Part shown: positions 52,834 to 62,470 of the stretch, one piece after another
Layout: each line of letters opens with the position of its first letter
Position numbering within the stretch: position 1 is the stretch's first letter
Assembly (NCBI GenBank): GCA_000473305.1
Contig: CP006772.1
Span: 2,170,001-2,234,000, forward strand
DNA from: Bacteroidales bacterium CF
GTDB taxonomy: Bacteria > Bacteroidota > Bacteroidia > Bacteroidales > UBA932
DNA: 64,000 nucleotides
Reading direction: 5' to 3'
The notes under the pieces: model-generated
Told to the model about the DNA's origin: nothing
Database searches by the model: none
Seen by the model: only the letters and a program-made list of their open reading frames with translations
Program-made: the position numbers and the translations under genes

Positions 52834-53892
52834 TTACTCCTTGGGTGTAATATTTCCACTGTATACCTGATTTTCCTGCTCCGCCACCCTTATAAATGTA
52901 GTTCTTTTACTAAGTTCCTTGAGTTGCGATGCACCTACATATGTACAAGTACTCCTTATACCACCGAGAATATCCAAGACTGTTCCCTCAACACTTCCCC
53001 TATATGGAACGAAAACACTCTTCCCCTCACTTGCCCTGTACTCAGCAACCCCTCCTGCATGTTTTTTCATTGCTGTTGCCGAACTCATGCCGTAAAACAT
53101 CTTTACCATCTCCCCGTCTTTAAAAGTAATCTCACCCCCGGACTCATTATGCCCCGCTAACATTCCCCCAAGCATTACAAAATCAGCTCCTGCACCAAAC
53201 GCCTTTGAAACATCCCCGGGTGTAGAGCACCCCCCGTCACTTATGATATGCCCGCCTAAACCATGAGCCGCATCAGCACACTCAATAATAGCCGAAAGCT
53301 GAGGATAACCGACACCTGTCTTTACCCTTGTCGTACATACTGACCCGGGGCCAATCCCAACCTTGATGATATCAGCCCCTGAAAGTAAAAGTTCTTCGAC
53401 CATCTCTCCGGTAACAACATTACCGGCTATAATCACTTTGTCCGGAAATCTTTTACGCACCTTCCTGACAAAGGATACAAAATGTTCGGAATAACCGTTA
53501 GCTACATCTATACAAATGAACTTAAGCTTCGGGAACTGATCAAAAATCATCCCCAGCTTCTCATAGTCAGCCGCTCCGGTTCCGGTACTTACCGCTATAT
53601 GGTCAACAATTTTCCTTGGAGCCTCGGCAAGAAATTTACCCCACTCCTCTATACTGTAATGCTTGTGAATTGCAGTAAACATATGGTGTTTATGAAGTGC
53701 AGCGGCCATTTCGAAAGTTCCGACTGTATCCATATTTGCCGCCATTACCGGTACACCCTCCCATTCACACTTGGCATTCAAGAAACGATAAGTCCGTTCC
53801 AGTTTAACCTGCGACCTGCTTTTTAATGTCGAACGCTTGGGGCGGAACATAACATCCTTAAAACCAAGCTTTATGTCATATTCTATTCTCAT
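52834..53892 (-). CDS. guaC: GMP reductase
   Basis: The 352-residue product has the IMPDH/GMPR barrel: [22 protein letters not shown] with catalytic Cys186 (the same number as in E. coli GuaC), and [16 protein letters not shown]. No CBS domains, as expected for GMP reductase. It deaminates GMP to IMP with NADPH. It lies 11 bases after the HD protein, probably cotranscribed. Confidence 0.92.
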   Translation of the reverse strand: MRIEYDIKLGFKDVMFRPKRSTLKSRSQVKLERTYRFLNAKCEWEGVPVMAANMDTVGTFEMAAALHKHHMFTAIHKHYSIEEWGKFLAEAPRKIVDHIAVSTGTGAADYEKLGMIFDQFPKLKFICIDVANGYSEHFVSFVRKVRKRFPDKVIIAGNVVTGEMVEELLLSGADIIKVGIGPGSVCTTRVKTGVGYPQLSAIIECADAAHGLGGHIISDGGCSTPGDVSKAFGAGADFVMLGGMLAGHNESGGEITFKDGEMVKMFYGMSSATAMKKHAGGVAEYRASEGKSVFVPYRGSVEGTVLDILGGIRSTCTYVGASQLKELSKRTTFIRVAEQENQVYSGNITPKE

Positions 53893-53903
53893 GTCTCCTA
53901 TAT

Positions 53904-54461
53904 TTAAAATCCAAGTTCTGTTTCTATTGACGATAATGCCTCCAAAGACAACTCGATAAAGTTATCAAGTTCAAGTCCCAGGCTCTCACACTCCATAATG
54001 TTCTCTCTTTTTACCGAGGCGGCAAAAATTTTCTCTTTCATCCTTTTTGTCACGGATTTAACCTTTACACTTGATATTTTTTTATCCGGATAAACAAGAG
54101 CTACAGCAAAAATCAATCCTGTCACAGTCTCTCCCGCAGCCAATGCGTGTTGGAAAATTGTCTCCCTTGTTTTTCCCGAAGCTTTTTCATTGTGCATTAT
54201 AATAGCGTCCAGTGATTCTTGCGGGATATCCTCATTCATCAACATCTCAACTCCGACCGGGCCGTGAAGGGAAGAATCTCCGCCGGTTTTCTCCACATCA
54301 ATGTCATGCAGCAACCCTGTTATTCCCCATAGATCCTCATCTTCTCCGCAATGTCTTGCAAGAGCACGTAATACGGCTTCAGACGCCATACAATGAGCTA
54401 TCATTTTTGGATTTTTAACATTCTGTTTCAGTAAGTCAAGATAATAATCCCTCGTTTTCAT
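53904..54461 (-). CDS. HD-domain hydrolase
   Basis: The 185-residue product has His23, then His52-Asp53 in [10 protein letters not shown], and HGPVGVEML, the HD/HDIG metal pattern; later [18 protein letters not shown] completes it. These are phosphohydrolases of nucleotides. Located directly upstream of guaC, so nucleotide metabolism is a fair inference. Confidence 0.85.
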   Translation of the reverse strand: MKTRDYYLDLLKQNVKNPKMIAHCMASEAVLRALARHCGEDEDLWGITGLLHDIDVEKTGGDSSLHGPVGVEMLMNEDIPQESLDAIIMHNEKASGKTRETIFQHALAAGETVTGLIFAVALVYPDKKISSVKVKSVTKRMKEKIFAASVKRENIMECESLGLELDNFIELSLEALSSIETELGF

Positions 54462-54536
54462 GGCAGATAAATAAGTTGCAAGTTAATAAAAAGCAGAGTA
54501 AATATTCACTATATTTATGCACATAATAACCACACG

Positions 54537-56420
54537 ATGAAAAAATTACTGCTCATTCTCCTCTTTTCCGCACAAGGTGTATTTATAATGGCCGGCATGA
54601 ACCAAAAGACCACTGCATTACCTGACACTTCTATTATTTCCGGTAAAAACACCGTTCTATCAATAGCTGAAAGATTCCACAAAAGGTTACTTCCGAAAAT
54701 CTCCATAAAGGATAAGCGAATGTTGGAAGATACCTCCTCCAAGGTCCTTACAAATCTCGCAGCAGCCTCAATGATTCAAAGCATGAAGGGAGATCTTCCA
54801 GGAGCACTTATTTCCCTTGCAGTCATAAGAAACGCAGAAGATGCAAATGCAGTAAACAGTTTTGGAGGTTATCTGAGAGCAATTGATTCAATCAAAACCT
54901 CCCTTCCTGTCCTGCAATATGCACACAAGCTTGCTCCGGACAACCCATCCATTATAAGCCAATTAGGCCACACATACCTTGATCTGGGAAATGTATCAAA
55001 AGCAGAAACACTGTATACAGCAGCTCTCGGATTAGATAATGACAACCCTTTTGCATTGCAGGGAATGGTTGCCCTTTATCTGAAAAAAGGCGATAAAGGA
55101 AAGGCTCTGGAATACATGTTGAGATCATCAAAATTTATATTTTCGGTAAGGACACCTCTTGTTTATGAGCAATTCAGAGACTATATAGACACAAAAACCT
55201 CAGTGGAAGAGGGGGAGGGAGACAGAGAATTTGCTGAATCATTACTACAGGGAACAGAAACCGAATCAATAAGGATTATTTCTCCACAAATTCCAAAAAT
55301 TCCGACATTCCCATTTTTCGACAATCTGGCATCATATGAAAAATCCTCTTTTCAAGCGGATTTGATGCAATTACTCGGGGAACTGACAGCAAAAGAACAA
55401 TCCCTGATGGCAGAAATATCTTCGTTTAATATGGCTGACTCACACGAACCGGTCATTCCTCCCGGAGCAATAGCCATATCTCATGAACAGGGGATATTCA
55501 TGTTTGACCAAGTTATGGACCTGACAGAAAAGATTTCAATAATAGATACCGACAGACAGTATAAAGAGAATCTCGGATATATGGAAGAATTTTACAGGAT
55601 TATGCAATCCTATGGGAACAAGCTGGGGGATCTTGAAAGAAAAGCCGCAGATTGCCAGACAGAAGCCTGTGAAATGAAATATAAGATTGAGATATGCAAA
55701 CTAAAACAGGAGACATATCAGACTGTCAACGCATTATTCATGAAGTGGTACCACTGCATTATAGATTTTAATACCCGGAATCAGAAGACAATAAACGATA
55801 TTTATGGTTTCTCTCAACCATGGATGGACCGGACACTCTCTGAAAATGAATATGTATTAATGGAATACAGACGACTCCTATCCTCTTACAGCATTGTACG
55901 ATCATCAATAAACGCCTCCCTGACAAATTACGTTCATTTCGACGTAAATGACGAATGCCTCTCTATGAATATAGAAGATATGAAGGAGCAACTCCGGCAA
56001 ATGGAACTTGAGGAGGTACGCATGACAGAACCGGCCAAATGTGAGAATAGTCCCAAGATTGTCATATCCATAGTATACTGTGAGCTTGCATTGGATTGCA
56101 GCAGTGTTGAAGCTGGTTGTACAAAGGGCGTATCCGGTTCTGTCAAGAGAGATTTCGTAAAAAACGAGACAACGATTTTTGTAGGTGTAGGCGGAGATGT
56201 TGACGCAGGGAGTGTTGCCGCGGGAGGAAAAGCAGGAGTATATGTAACTATTCCGGACAGTGGTACCGGTTTTGATGCCGGTGCAAAAGTGGAGACACAG
56301 GTGATAGGAAAAGCCGGATTCAGCGGAGCAGGTATTAATACAGAAACAACAATGAGTATATTTTCCGCTCCTAAAATTCAGGTTACACCTGTTGTTGCCC
56401 CTATTATAATACCAGATTAA
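54537..56420 (+). CDS. Unknown exported TPR protein with Gly-rich C-terminus
   Basis: The 627-residue product has a signal segment (residues 1-19, MKKLLLILLFSAQGVFIMA). TPR-like repeats occupy about 90-210 (for example APDNPSIISQLGHTYLDLG), followed by a helical coiled region (about 280-510). The last 100 residues are Gly-rich (VGVGGDVDAGSVAAGGKAG) with Cys in CSSVEAGC. No enzyme motif seen. It leads a four-gene group of envelope proteins; function unknown. Confidence 0.7.
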   Translation: MKKLLLILLFSAQGVFIMAGMNQKTTALPDTSIISGKNTVLSIAERFHKRLLPKISIKDKRMLEDTSSKVLTNLAAASMIQSMKGDLPGALISLAVIRNAEDANAVNSFGGYLRAIDSIKTSLPVLQYAHKLAPDNPSIISQLGHTYLDLGNVSKAETLYTAALGLDNDNPFALQGMVALYLKKGDKGKALEYMLRSSKFIFSVRTPLVYEQFRDYIDTKTSVEEGEGDREFAESLLQGTETESIRIISPQIPKIPTFPFFDNLASYEKSSFQADLMQLLGELTAKEQSLMAEISSFNMADSHEPVIPPGAIAISHEQGIFMFDQVMDLTEKISIIDTDRQYKENLGYMEEFYRIMQSYGNKLGDLERKAADCQTEACEMKYKIEICKLKQETYQTVNALFMKWYHCIIDFNTRNQKTINDIYGFSQPWMDRTLSENEYVLMEYRRLLSSYSIVRSSINASLTNYVHFDVNDECLSMNIEDMKEQLRQMELEEVRMTEPAKCENSPKIVISIVYCELALDCSSVEAGCTKGVSGSVKRDFVKNETTIFVGVGGDVDAGSVAAGGKAGVYVTIPDSGTGFDAGAKVETQVIGKAGFSGAGINTETTMSIFSAPKIQVTPVVAPIIIPD

Positions 56421-56491
56421 AACACCTGACAATCTGAAATTCCGAAAATATTTATTATATTTGGTTAAACATTAAATAAGACTTCCTGTTT

Positions 56492-56515
56492 TGCATCCTT
56501 TCCATTTTAGATGCA
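56492..56515 (+). terminator. Short hairpin after the TPR gene
   Basis: TGCATC (56492-56497) and GATGCA (56510-56515) pair around a 12-base loop, followed by ggattttg. Weak intrinsic terminator, 71 bases past the stop. Confidence 0.45.
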
Positions 56516-56587
56516 GGATTTTGTTGACTAATTAATTCTATTTAATTCTATTTAATTACATATCCAACCTAAAAGTTTTTTACAAAG

Positions 56588-57238
56588 ATGAAACACAAAG
56601 TAATATTTATCGCTTTTGCAGCAATTCTGGCAACCTCATGTGACAAACTCGGATCAGGCGGATCCGATGATTCAATCGGAGGTTCAACTGACATCGCATT
56701 AAATACAGTCGGCAACACCTTTGCCAACAGTGTATCTGCCGGAGGAAGATCGTACAACGGCACTATAAGAATTTCATCCGTCAGTAGTGACGGGATTGCC
56801 ACTGTTAATTTCACGGCAGCAATTCCCACAACTTTCCCTATCCTTAGCAACATTAAATCAAAATACAAGGACAATAGTGGAAATCTATCATGCCAGGGGA
56901 AGTTCAAGATGACAGATGAGGGTATCCTGGATTATAACAACATAGATCACAAGCCATTTGTGTTAGTGAAATATGATGGAAAGGTAGGTGATAAGTACAC
57001 TCTCAAAAAGAGCGACGGTGAAACAATTGTCAGAGAGATTGTCAGAAAATCCGACAGTGACGATTTCTACTGGAATGGGATGATAATAAAGACTATCGAT
57101 GTAGAACAAAGTTCAAATATCCCGGGTGTCTCGAGTATCATGTATTTCTGTAACCACAGATTCGGAATCGTTACTGTGCGAGTATACATGGAAGATGGCA
57201 CACAACCACAGATGAGCCTTGTACCATCATCATACTGA
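56588..57238 (+). CDS. Uncharacterised lipoprotein
   Basis: The 216-residue product has a lipobox (LATSCDKL, Cys18), a Gly/Ser/Asp linker and a beta-rich domain (about 40-215) with a motif FVLVKYDGKVGDKYTLKK. I recognise no family. The following gene starts eight bases past its stop. Confidence 0.65.
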   Translation: MKHKVIFIAFAAILATSCDKLGSGGSDDSIGGSTDIALNTVGNTFANSVSAGGRSYNGTIRISSVSSDGIATVNFTAAIPTTFPILSNIKSKYKDNSGNLSCQGKFKMTDEGILDYNNIDHKPFVLVKYDGKVGDKYTLKKSDGETIVREIVRKSDSDDFYWNGMIIKTIDVEQSSNIPGVSSIMYFCNHRFGIVTVRVYMEDGTQPQMSLVPSSY

Positions 57239-57245
57239 TTGTCTT

Positions 57246-57707
57246 ATGAATGTCCGGAATCTTTTATTGCCTGCAGGTTTCCGAATAACCGGTTATATAT
57301 CTGTGGTATTCGGAGTTCTTGCAGGCATTCTCCGTTTCAAAGAGGGAATAAAACCGGAGTTTCTTACCAGAAAGGTTTTTGCTGTTTTCTCATCTTTTCT
57401 TGAGAATAAATATTTTGAGTACATAAAAAACAATCTTGGGGAGGAGATATGTACATTCTTTATTATTGCCGGTCTTTATATGATAGCTTTGTCCAGAGAG
57501 AAAAGGGAAACCGAAGTAGTATCTGAACTAAGGACAAAGTCAATGATTATCTCAATGTATATAACCCTAGCCTTTCTGACCCTTTCAATCTGGACTACAT
57601 TCGGCTTTGCATTTCTCTACATGACAATCATCGCAATGGCAGTAATGCCCCTCTCATATATAATTTTATTCAGAATTAATATTTGGACTTCAAGAATAAA
57701 AAAATGA
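57246..57707 (+). CDS. Small membrane protein of four TM segments
   Basis: The 153-residue product starts at ATG 57246 (a TTG at 57219 would start inside the previous gene). Four TM helices: about 13-30, 67-83, 100-118 and 122-142. No motif. It overlaps the next gene by four bases (ATGA), so it is co-translated with the YiiX-like hydrolase. Confidence 0.65.
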   Translation: MNVRNLLLPAGFRITGYISVVFGVLAGILRFKEGIKPEFLTRKVFAVFSSFLENKYFEYIKNNLGEEICTFFIIAGLYMIALSREKRETEVVSELRTKSMIISMYITLAFLTLSIWTTFGFAFLYMTIIAMAVMPLSYIILFRINIWTSRIKK

Positions 57708-58381
57708 GCAAGAAGAGAGTTCTCATTTTTACCATGGTCTTCATTATGGTTTTGGCAATTTTTCTAATTGCCGCCAACCAAGGAAGAGAGAAAAACATCA
57801 ATACCCTAATCTACCATAGAGGGGATTCAATCTCCCTGAGCAGGGGTGATATTATTGTCAGGCCAAACAATCCTCACCTTCCGGGCAGCGCATACATAAA
57901 AGGGGGACGCAGACTGGGACATGTAGCAGTTGTAGTTAAGGGAGCTTCAGGGAACTCGGCCGAGCAAGTCCTTTCAAAGTCTCATGTAATCGAGGCACTT
58001 CTGTATGATCAAAAAACAAAGAGCTTTATTTTTGACACTTGTGAACAGGTGAGATATGCCCCCGCCTCATTTTCTTTCGGAAGCAAATACAGAGGGTGTC
58101 GATACAGACTAAGATTAAATACTGATGTTAAAAAAATTGATTCAATCGTAGAATTTCTGGAGAGTCAGCTTGATGGAAGCTACAGCATTTTTACAGAAAA
58201 AATCAGAAGTGCAGGAATGTTACACAGACACAGTGAATGGCACTGTGCGACACTTGCCTGGCAGGCCTGCTACGCCGCTTCCGGGGTTGACATCGACGGC
58301 AACGGGGGATCAGTAATTTATCCCTCGGATATAATAATCAGCACTGCTTTTGACCATCCTGGCGGTAGGGTGATATTTTGA
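57704..58381 (+). CDS. YiiX/YebB-like permuted NlpC/P60 peptidase
   Basis: The 225-residue product (ATG 57704; TTG 57683 rejected) has an N-terminal TM anchor (residues 7-24), then RGDIIVRPN, LGHVAVVV with candidate His73, and WHCATLAWQAC with candidate nucleophile Cys181, ending YPSDI. The His-before-Cys order marks the permuted papain-like NlpC/P60 group (YiiX), which hydrolyse amide bonds in peptidoglycan or lipids. Its 3' end overlaps a convergent gene by 44 bases. Confidence 0.8.
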   Translation: MSKKRVLIFTMVFIMVLAIFLIAANQGREKNINTLIYHRGDSISLSRGDIIVRPNNPHLPGSAYIKGGRRLGHVAVVVKGASGNSAEQVLSKSHVIEALLYDQKTKSFIFDTCEQVRYAPASFSFGSKYRGCRYRLRLNTDVKKIDSIVEFLESQLDGSYSIFTEKIRSAGMLHRHSEWHCATLAWQACYAASGVDIDGNGGSVIYPSDIIISTAFDHPGGRVIF

Positions 58382-58973
58382 CCCTGGACATAGAGCGGTC
58401 ATGAGGATATTTCAATATCCATATTGCAAAAAGAGCACCAATCAACGCAAAAAGCATATCGCTCTGTGAATCCCAGATATACCCCTGAGTTCCCAGAAAT
58501 GTTACCGGATTTTTATCAGCTATCGAACATGCAATATACTCTATAAGCTCGTATACAGCAGCAGTAGTCATAGCGACACAGAAAGCAAGAAATGAAACAA
58601 AACCCTTGCCTTTCACTATTTCCTTCCGAATGAACAACTCTCTCGATATAAGAACCGGAATTACTCCCTGAAAAAAATGGCCGAACTTGTCAAAATTATT
58701 TCTGTTATAGCCGAATAATGAACCCGGCCAATCAAAATACGGGACTCTGGAGAAGGTGTAATGAGCTCCGAGAAACAGCAGATAACAGGAGAAGAGAATA
58801 AAAATGTAAGTAAACATTGAAAAAGAAAACTTATTGTATGTTCTTATCAATATTACAGCTCCAATAATAGCCGGAAGCGCCTCTCCTATCCAATGAAAAA
58901 TGTTTCTGGGATTTATGCCGGACACTATCAATCCGGCCATGAAAAAAAATAACAATATAATGTGCTTTCTCAT
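58338..58973 (-). CDS. DUF2238 membrane protein (YjdF-like)
   Basis: The 211-residue product has about six TM segments with the DUF2238 patterns YNRNNFDKFGHFFQGVIP and YIWDSQSDMLFALIGA. Function unknown. The gene ends 44 bases inside the convergent YiiX-like gene. Confidence 0.85.
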   Translation of the reverse strand: MRKHIILLFFFMAGLIVSGINPRNIFHWIGEALPAIIGAVILIRTYNKFSFSMFTYIFILFSCYLLFLGAHYTFSRVPYFDWPGSLFGYNRNNFDKFGHFFQGVIPVLISRELFIRKEIVKGKGFVSFLAFCVAMTTAAVYELIEYIACSIADKNPVTFLGTQGYIWDSQSDMLFALIGALFAIWILKYPHDRSMSRVKISPYRQDGQKQC

Positions 58974-59038
58974 AATTCTCTTATAAGCATCCCGAAGTTA
59001 TTATAAAGATAAGAAATAAATATCTTACCGTCACATAA

Positions 59039-59944
59039 CTAAGACCTGCCTTTAAGATAAATCTGAGTTGAATTAATAATATTCTGCCACACACTATATG
59101 CAGCAAGACCAACAGAAACAAGTGGATTTAGATATTCGAATGCAAGCCACATAGCAATCGCTGTATTCTTTTGTCCCAAACCCTGAGTCCCGGCAACCTT
59201 GTTGCCAAAGCGTGCTCCTATTGCATGCCCGGCTACAAACTGAAACACACATGCCACCAAAGAGATGGCAGCGAGACCTATCTCAACAGGAATCATATCT
59301 GAAGGCTGCGCCAGCACAAAAGTGGTAGCCTTACCTATCACAAGAACCAAAGTTATGCTCCAGAGATAGAATGATATTCCGTGATGTTTTTGCAGGAATG
59401 AATCAGCTTTCGGAAGATAATTCTTGAAAAGATATGCAACAATAAGAGGGAGCAAAATAAGTGGAATAATCTGTCTGGCAATCATCCATGATGTCGCCAA
59501 AAAGTGGATACCTTGCGTTCCTCCTACAATTGGCAGCAGGAATGGGGTCAGTATTGCTATTGCCACATAACTGACCAGGGTAAATGAGACCAGCACAGCA
59601 ATGTTTGCCCCCAGCATAAGAGCTATTACAGGAGCCGAAGTTGCAACGGGACATATCAGACATATAAACGCCTGTTGGGCAAAGAGAGGATTCCAGAAAT
59701 AGAGAGCAAGGTACGAGAGGATGGCCACGGCATACTGGAAAACGATCATAAACACCGGCATACGGGATACTTTAATCTCTTTAAAATCAAGCTTACTGTA
59801 GGTAGTAAGAAGCATCAAGGCAATAAAATAGGGTATGGATTCATTTGCCGGGATTATTATTTCGGGGATTAAAACACCTGAAAGGATGCCAATCAGCAAT
59901 GCCACAGGCATAACAATACTTTTGAACTTCTGTGAGTAGAACAT
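59039..59944 (-). CDS. Bile acid:Na+ symporter (BASS) family transporter
   Basis: The 301-residue product has about nine TM segments and BASS motifs: CPVATSAPVIALMLGANIAVLVS and GLGQKNTAIAMWLA. Family members transport bile acids, pantoate, pyruvate or other organic anions with sodium. Substrate unknown. A TACCTTTG promoter element lies 20 bases upstream. Confidence 0.88.
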   Translation of the reverse strand: MFYSQKFKSIVMPVALLIGILSGVLIPEIIIPANESIPYFIALMLLTTYSKLDFKEIKVSRMPVFMIVFQYAVAILSYLALYFWNPLFAQQAFICLICPVATSAPVIALMLGANIAVLVSFTLVSYVAIAILTPFLLPIVGGTQGIHFLATSWMIARQIIPLILLPLIVAYLFKNYLPKADSFLQKHHGISFYLWSITLVLVIGKATTFVLAQPSDMIPVEIGLAAISLVACVFQFVAGHAIGARFGNKVAGTQGLGQKNTAIAMWLAFEYLNPLVSVGLAAYSVWQNIINSTQIYLKGRS

Positions 59945-59963
59945 TAATTACGATTATGGGCTG

Positions 59964-59971
59964 CAAAGGTA
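59964..59971 (-). promoter_or_regulatory. -7 element (TACCTTTG) of the BASS gene
   Basis: Minus-strand TACCTTTG lies 20 bases before ATG 59944, in the gap after the TonB receptor gene. Confidence 0.5.
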
Positions 59972-59980
59972 AACAAAAGT

Positions 59981-62374
59981 CTAAAATTCCACAGAAATCC
60001 CTATTGTAGGCAGTATAGTACCGGTTGTATTATCTATGCTCTTCATGACATACCTTTGCTCATTCAACGGTGCATCAGGATTGGCGATGTTCCCAGAACT
60101 TAACAGGATATCCGGGTTTACATTCTGACGATTGAGTACGTTTTGTATGTCTATGTAAAATTTAAAAGCTATCCTGTCTCTGTAAATATCCTTGTCCAGT
60201 CTCACATCAAGTTGGCTGAACGGAGGAAGTCTCTCCTGGTTGTGCCGGGTGTAGTCATAGTAAGCCCTGCCCGAAGCATTCCATGCCTGAACCAGAGAGC
60301 TTCTTTCTACATCATAAGGAGTATAAGGAGAGCCTCCCGCATATCGGTATTTTATACCTGCATAGAAGTTATAAGGCAATTTATATCCCGCTGCAAAAGA
60401 AAGAATGACTTTATTGTCCCATGACTGAGGTATCCATTTTTTGGTTTCTCCTTGTTGATACAAGCTTCTGTATAGAGTTCCCGTTCCGGAGAGATTGAAT
60501 TTATCTCCGGCAAACACGCGCACCGAAAGCTCTGCACCATATGACTTGCCCTTTATATCAGAAGCAACCTGCTCATTGCCGGAGGCACCATAAACAGTAC
60601 TCTTACCCATTAAAGGAATGTTGTCATTGGCAGATCGTATCATGTTGGAATATTTTTTATAGAAAACCTCAAATGTAACCTGCAGCAATGATGCCTTTTT
60701 ATACTCAACCCCTGCAATATAATGGTCCACACCAATATAATCCACCTCTTTATTAATATGTGACCCTGAATTATCTGTATAGCCAAGCGCTGTAAATGGC
60801 GGCAGTTGGTAATATCTTCCTACAGAAGAGTTAAGGCTAATGTTTTTAAGTACTTCATATGATATTGCTAATCTAGGGGAGAATGTCCCAAGGGGGTTCT
60901 TCATTGAGTTTGAATAACTATTTGCATCTGACCTGAATCCTAAAGTAAGTGATAGTTTTTCATCAGGAGTTATGTAATTACCGGATGCAAATAAATTATA
61001 TTTGGTAAATGAGAGAGTTGTTTGATACTTAATAGTAACAGGTACCCCGATAAATATTTTTTGATATGTGTCATTTTCATATTTAGGGAATTCCAGTCCT
61101 ACTCCTGCAGTAATTCTGAAATTTGAGATATTTGCTATTTTCTCAGCTCTGAACTTAACCTCATTTTCGACAGATGTGTATGCAAGAGTCCGTTTATCAG
61201 GATCTTTATCATCATTATCTAGATACTTAGTGTTTTTATTGCGCAGATAACTGTTGCTCAACACAAAATTCCAATACCCATTATTATCGTAATAGCGATA
61301 AACTGCACCCATGGTATACACATTCTGTTTAATAACAGGAAGGTATGCCAGTATGTACTCGTTCCTCTCCTTCCCTCCGGTATCTTCATTAAGAGACATA
61401 TTATCCAATGCACCGAGACCTATTATTGATATCTCATGTCTGCGGTCAAAACGGTGCTTGACTTTAAACTGCATATCCGTGAAGGTAGGGAGCAAAGGAA
61501 GATTAAGTGCCTTGAACAAAAATTGAAGATAAGAGACTCTGGCAGACATAATGAAAGTCGTTTTATCCGAAAAACTTCCTGTAGCATTGAGTCCTGCCTC
61601 ATAGGCCCCTATTGTAAATTTGTAGCTGTTTTTTGTCAGATCTCCCTCTTTATACCTTATGTCAAGAATAGAGCTGAGTGAATTTCCCTTGTTTACCGGA
61701 AAGGCTCCGGAATAAAAGTCAGCATCTCTTATTAAACCTGCATCAATAATCCCTACAACTCCTCCGGTTGATCCCTGAGTACTGAAATGATTTATAGTCG
61801 GAATCTCCACTCCGTCAAGATAGAATCTGTTTTCTGAAGGTGCACCTCCGCGTACAATAATATCGTTCCTCTCACTGTCTCCGTTAACCGTTGCTACACC
61901 CGGAAAAGAGTTAAGCACTTTTGATATATCCCTGTTTGCTCCCGGATTTCGTTCAATCTCCTGAATACTTATACTCTTCTGTGACAAAGGACTCTCTTTT
62001 ACCCTTTTGAAAGGATCTGCCTTTGGTTTTACTGTTATCTCATTTAATTGAAGATTATCCTCCTCCAGTTCCAATGTAATTTCAACACCTTTTACAGTAA
62101 GCATGAACTCATATGAAAGGCACGACTTATACCCAAGCATATCTGCTTTTAGCATATACATGCCTCCGGGAACATCGGGAAAGATGAATTTCCCGTTTGC
62201 ATCAGTCGTAGTTATGTATTTTGTACTTTCTATCTCCACAACGACAGCAGGTAGTGGTTCTCTTGTAATCTTGTCTATCACCTCCCCTCTTATAGAATAG
62301 CCCCTGCTCTCTTCAGCATATACTCCAAATGGATTAAATATCAATAAAATAAACAATATGAATATTTGTCTCAT
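59981..62374 (-). CDS. TonB-dependent outer membrane receptor
   Basis: The 797-residue product has a signal peptide (ends GVYAEE), a carboxypeptidase-regulatory-like domain (about 27-105; SIRGEVIDKITREPLPAV), a plug (about 115-235; SPLSQKSISIQEIERNPGA, IIVRGGAPSENRFYLDGVEIP) and a beta-barrel to the C-terminal VEF. It lacks a SusD partner, so it is not a SusC pair and may take up a cofactor, metal chelate or peptide. Confidence 0.9.
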   Translation of the reverse strand: MRQIFILFILLIFNPFGVYAEESRGYSIRGEVIDKITREPLPAVVVEIESTKYITTTDANGKFIFPDVPGGMYMLKADMLGYKSCLSYEFMLTVKGVEITLELEEDNLQLNEITVKPKADPFKRVKESPLSQKSISIQEIERNPGANRDISKVLNSFPGVATVNGDSERNDIIVRGGAPSENRFYLDGVEIPTINHFSTQGSTGGVVGIIDAGLIRDADFYSGAFPVNKGNSLSSILDIRYKEGDLTKNSYKFTIGAYEAGLNATGSFSDKTTFIMSARVSYLQFLFKALNLPLLPTFTDMQFKVKHRFDRRHEISIIGLGALDNMSLNEDTGGKERNEYILAYLPVIKQNVYTMGAVYRYYDNNGYWNFVLSNSYLRNKNTKYLDNDDKDPDKRTLAYTSVENEVKFRAEKIANISNFRITAGVGLEFPKYENDTYQKIFIGVPVTIKYQTTLSFTKYNLFASGNYITPDEKLSLTLGFRSDANSYSNSMKNPLGTFSPRLAISYEVLKNISLNSSVGRYYQLPPFTALGYTDNSGSHINKEVDYIGVDHYIAGVEYKKASLLQVTFEVFYKKYSNMIRSANDNIPLMGKSTVYGASGNEQVASDIKGKSYGAELSVRVFAGDKFNLSGTGTLYRSLYQQGETKKWIPQSWDNKVILSFAAGYKLPYNFYAGIKYRYAGGSPYTPYDVERSSLVQAWNASGRAYYDYTRHNQERLPPFSQLDVRLDKDIYRDRIAFKFYIDIQNVLNRQNVNPDILLSSGNIANPDAPLNEQRYVMKSIDNTTGTILPTIGISVEF

Positions 62375-62470
62375 ATATTAAAGTTTATCCAATAACGCAA
62401 TATGAGACATTTTGTTGAAGACCGCTTAATTCCTGATTAAGACAATTACCCTCAGAGGGGGTGCTTAAGA

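Noticed and set aside
55905-56432. Antisense frame in the TPR gene 3' end
   Set aside because: Cys/Tyr-rich shadow opposite a Gly-rich coding region.
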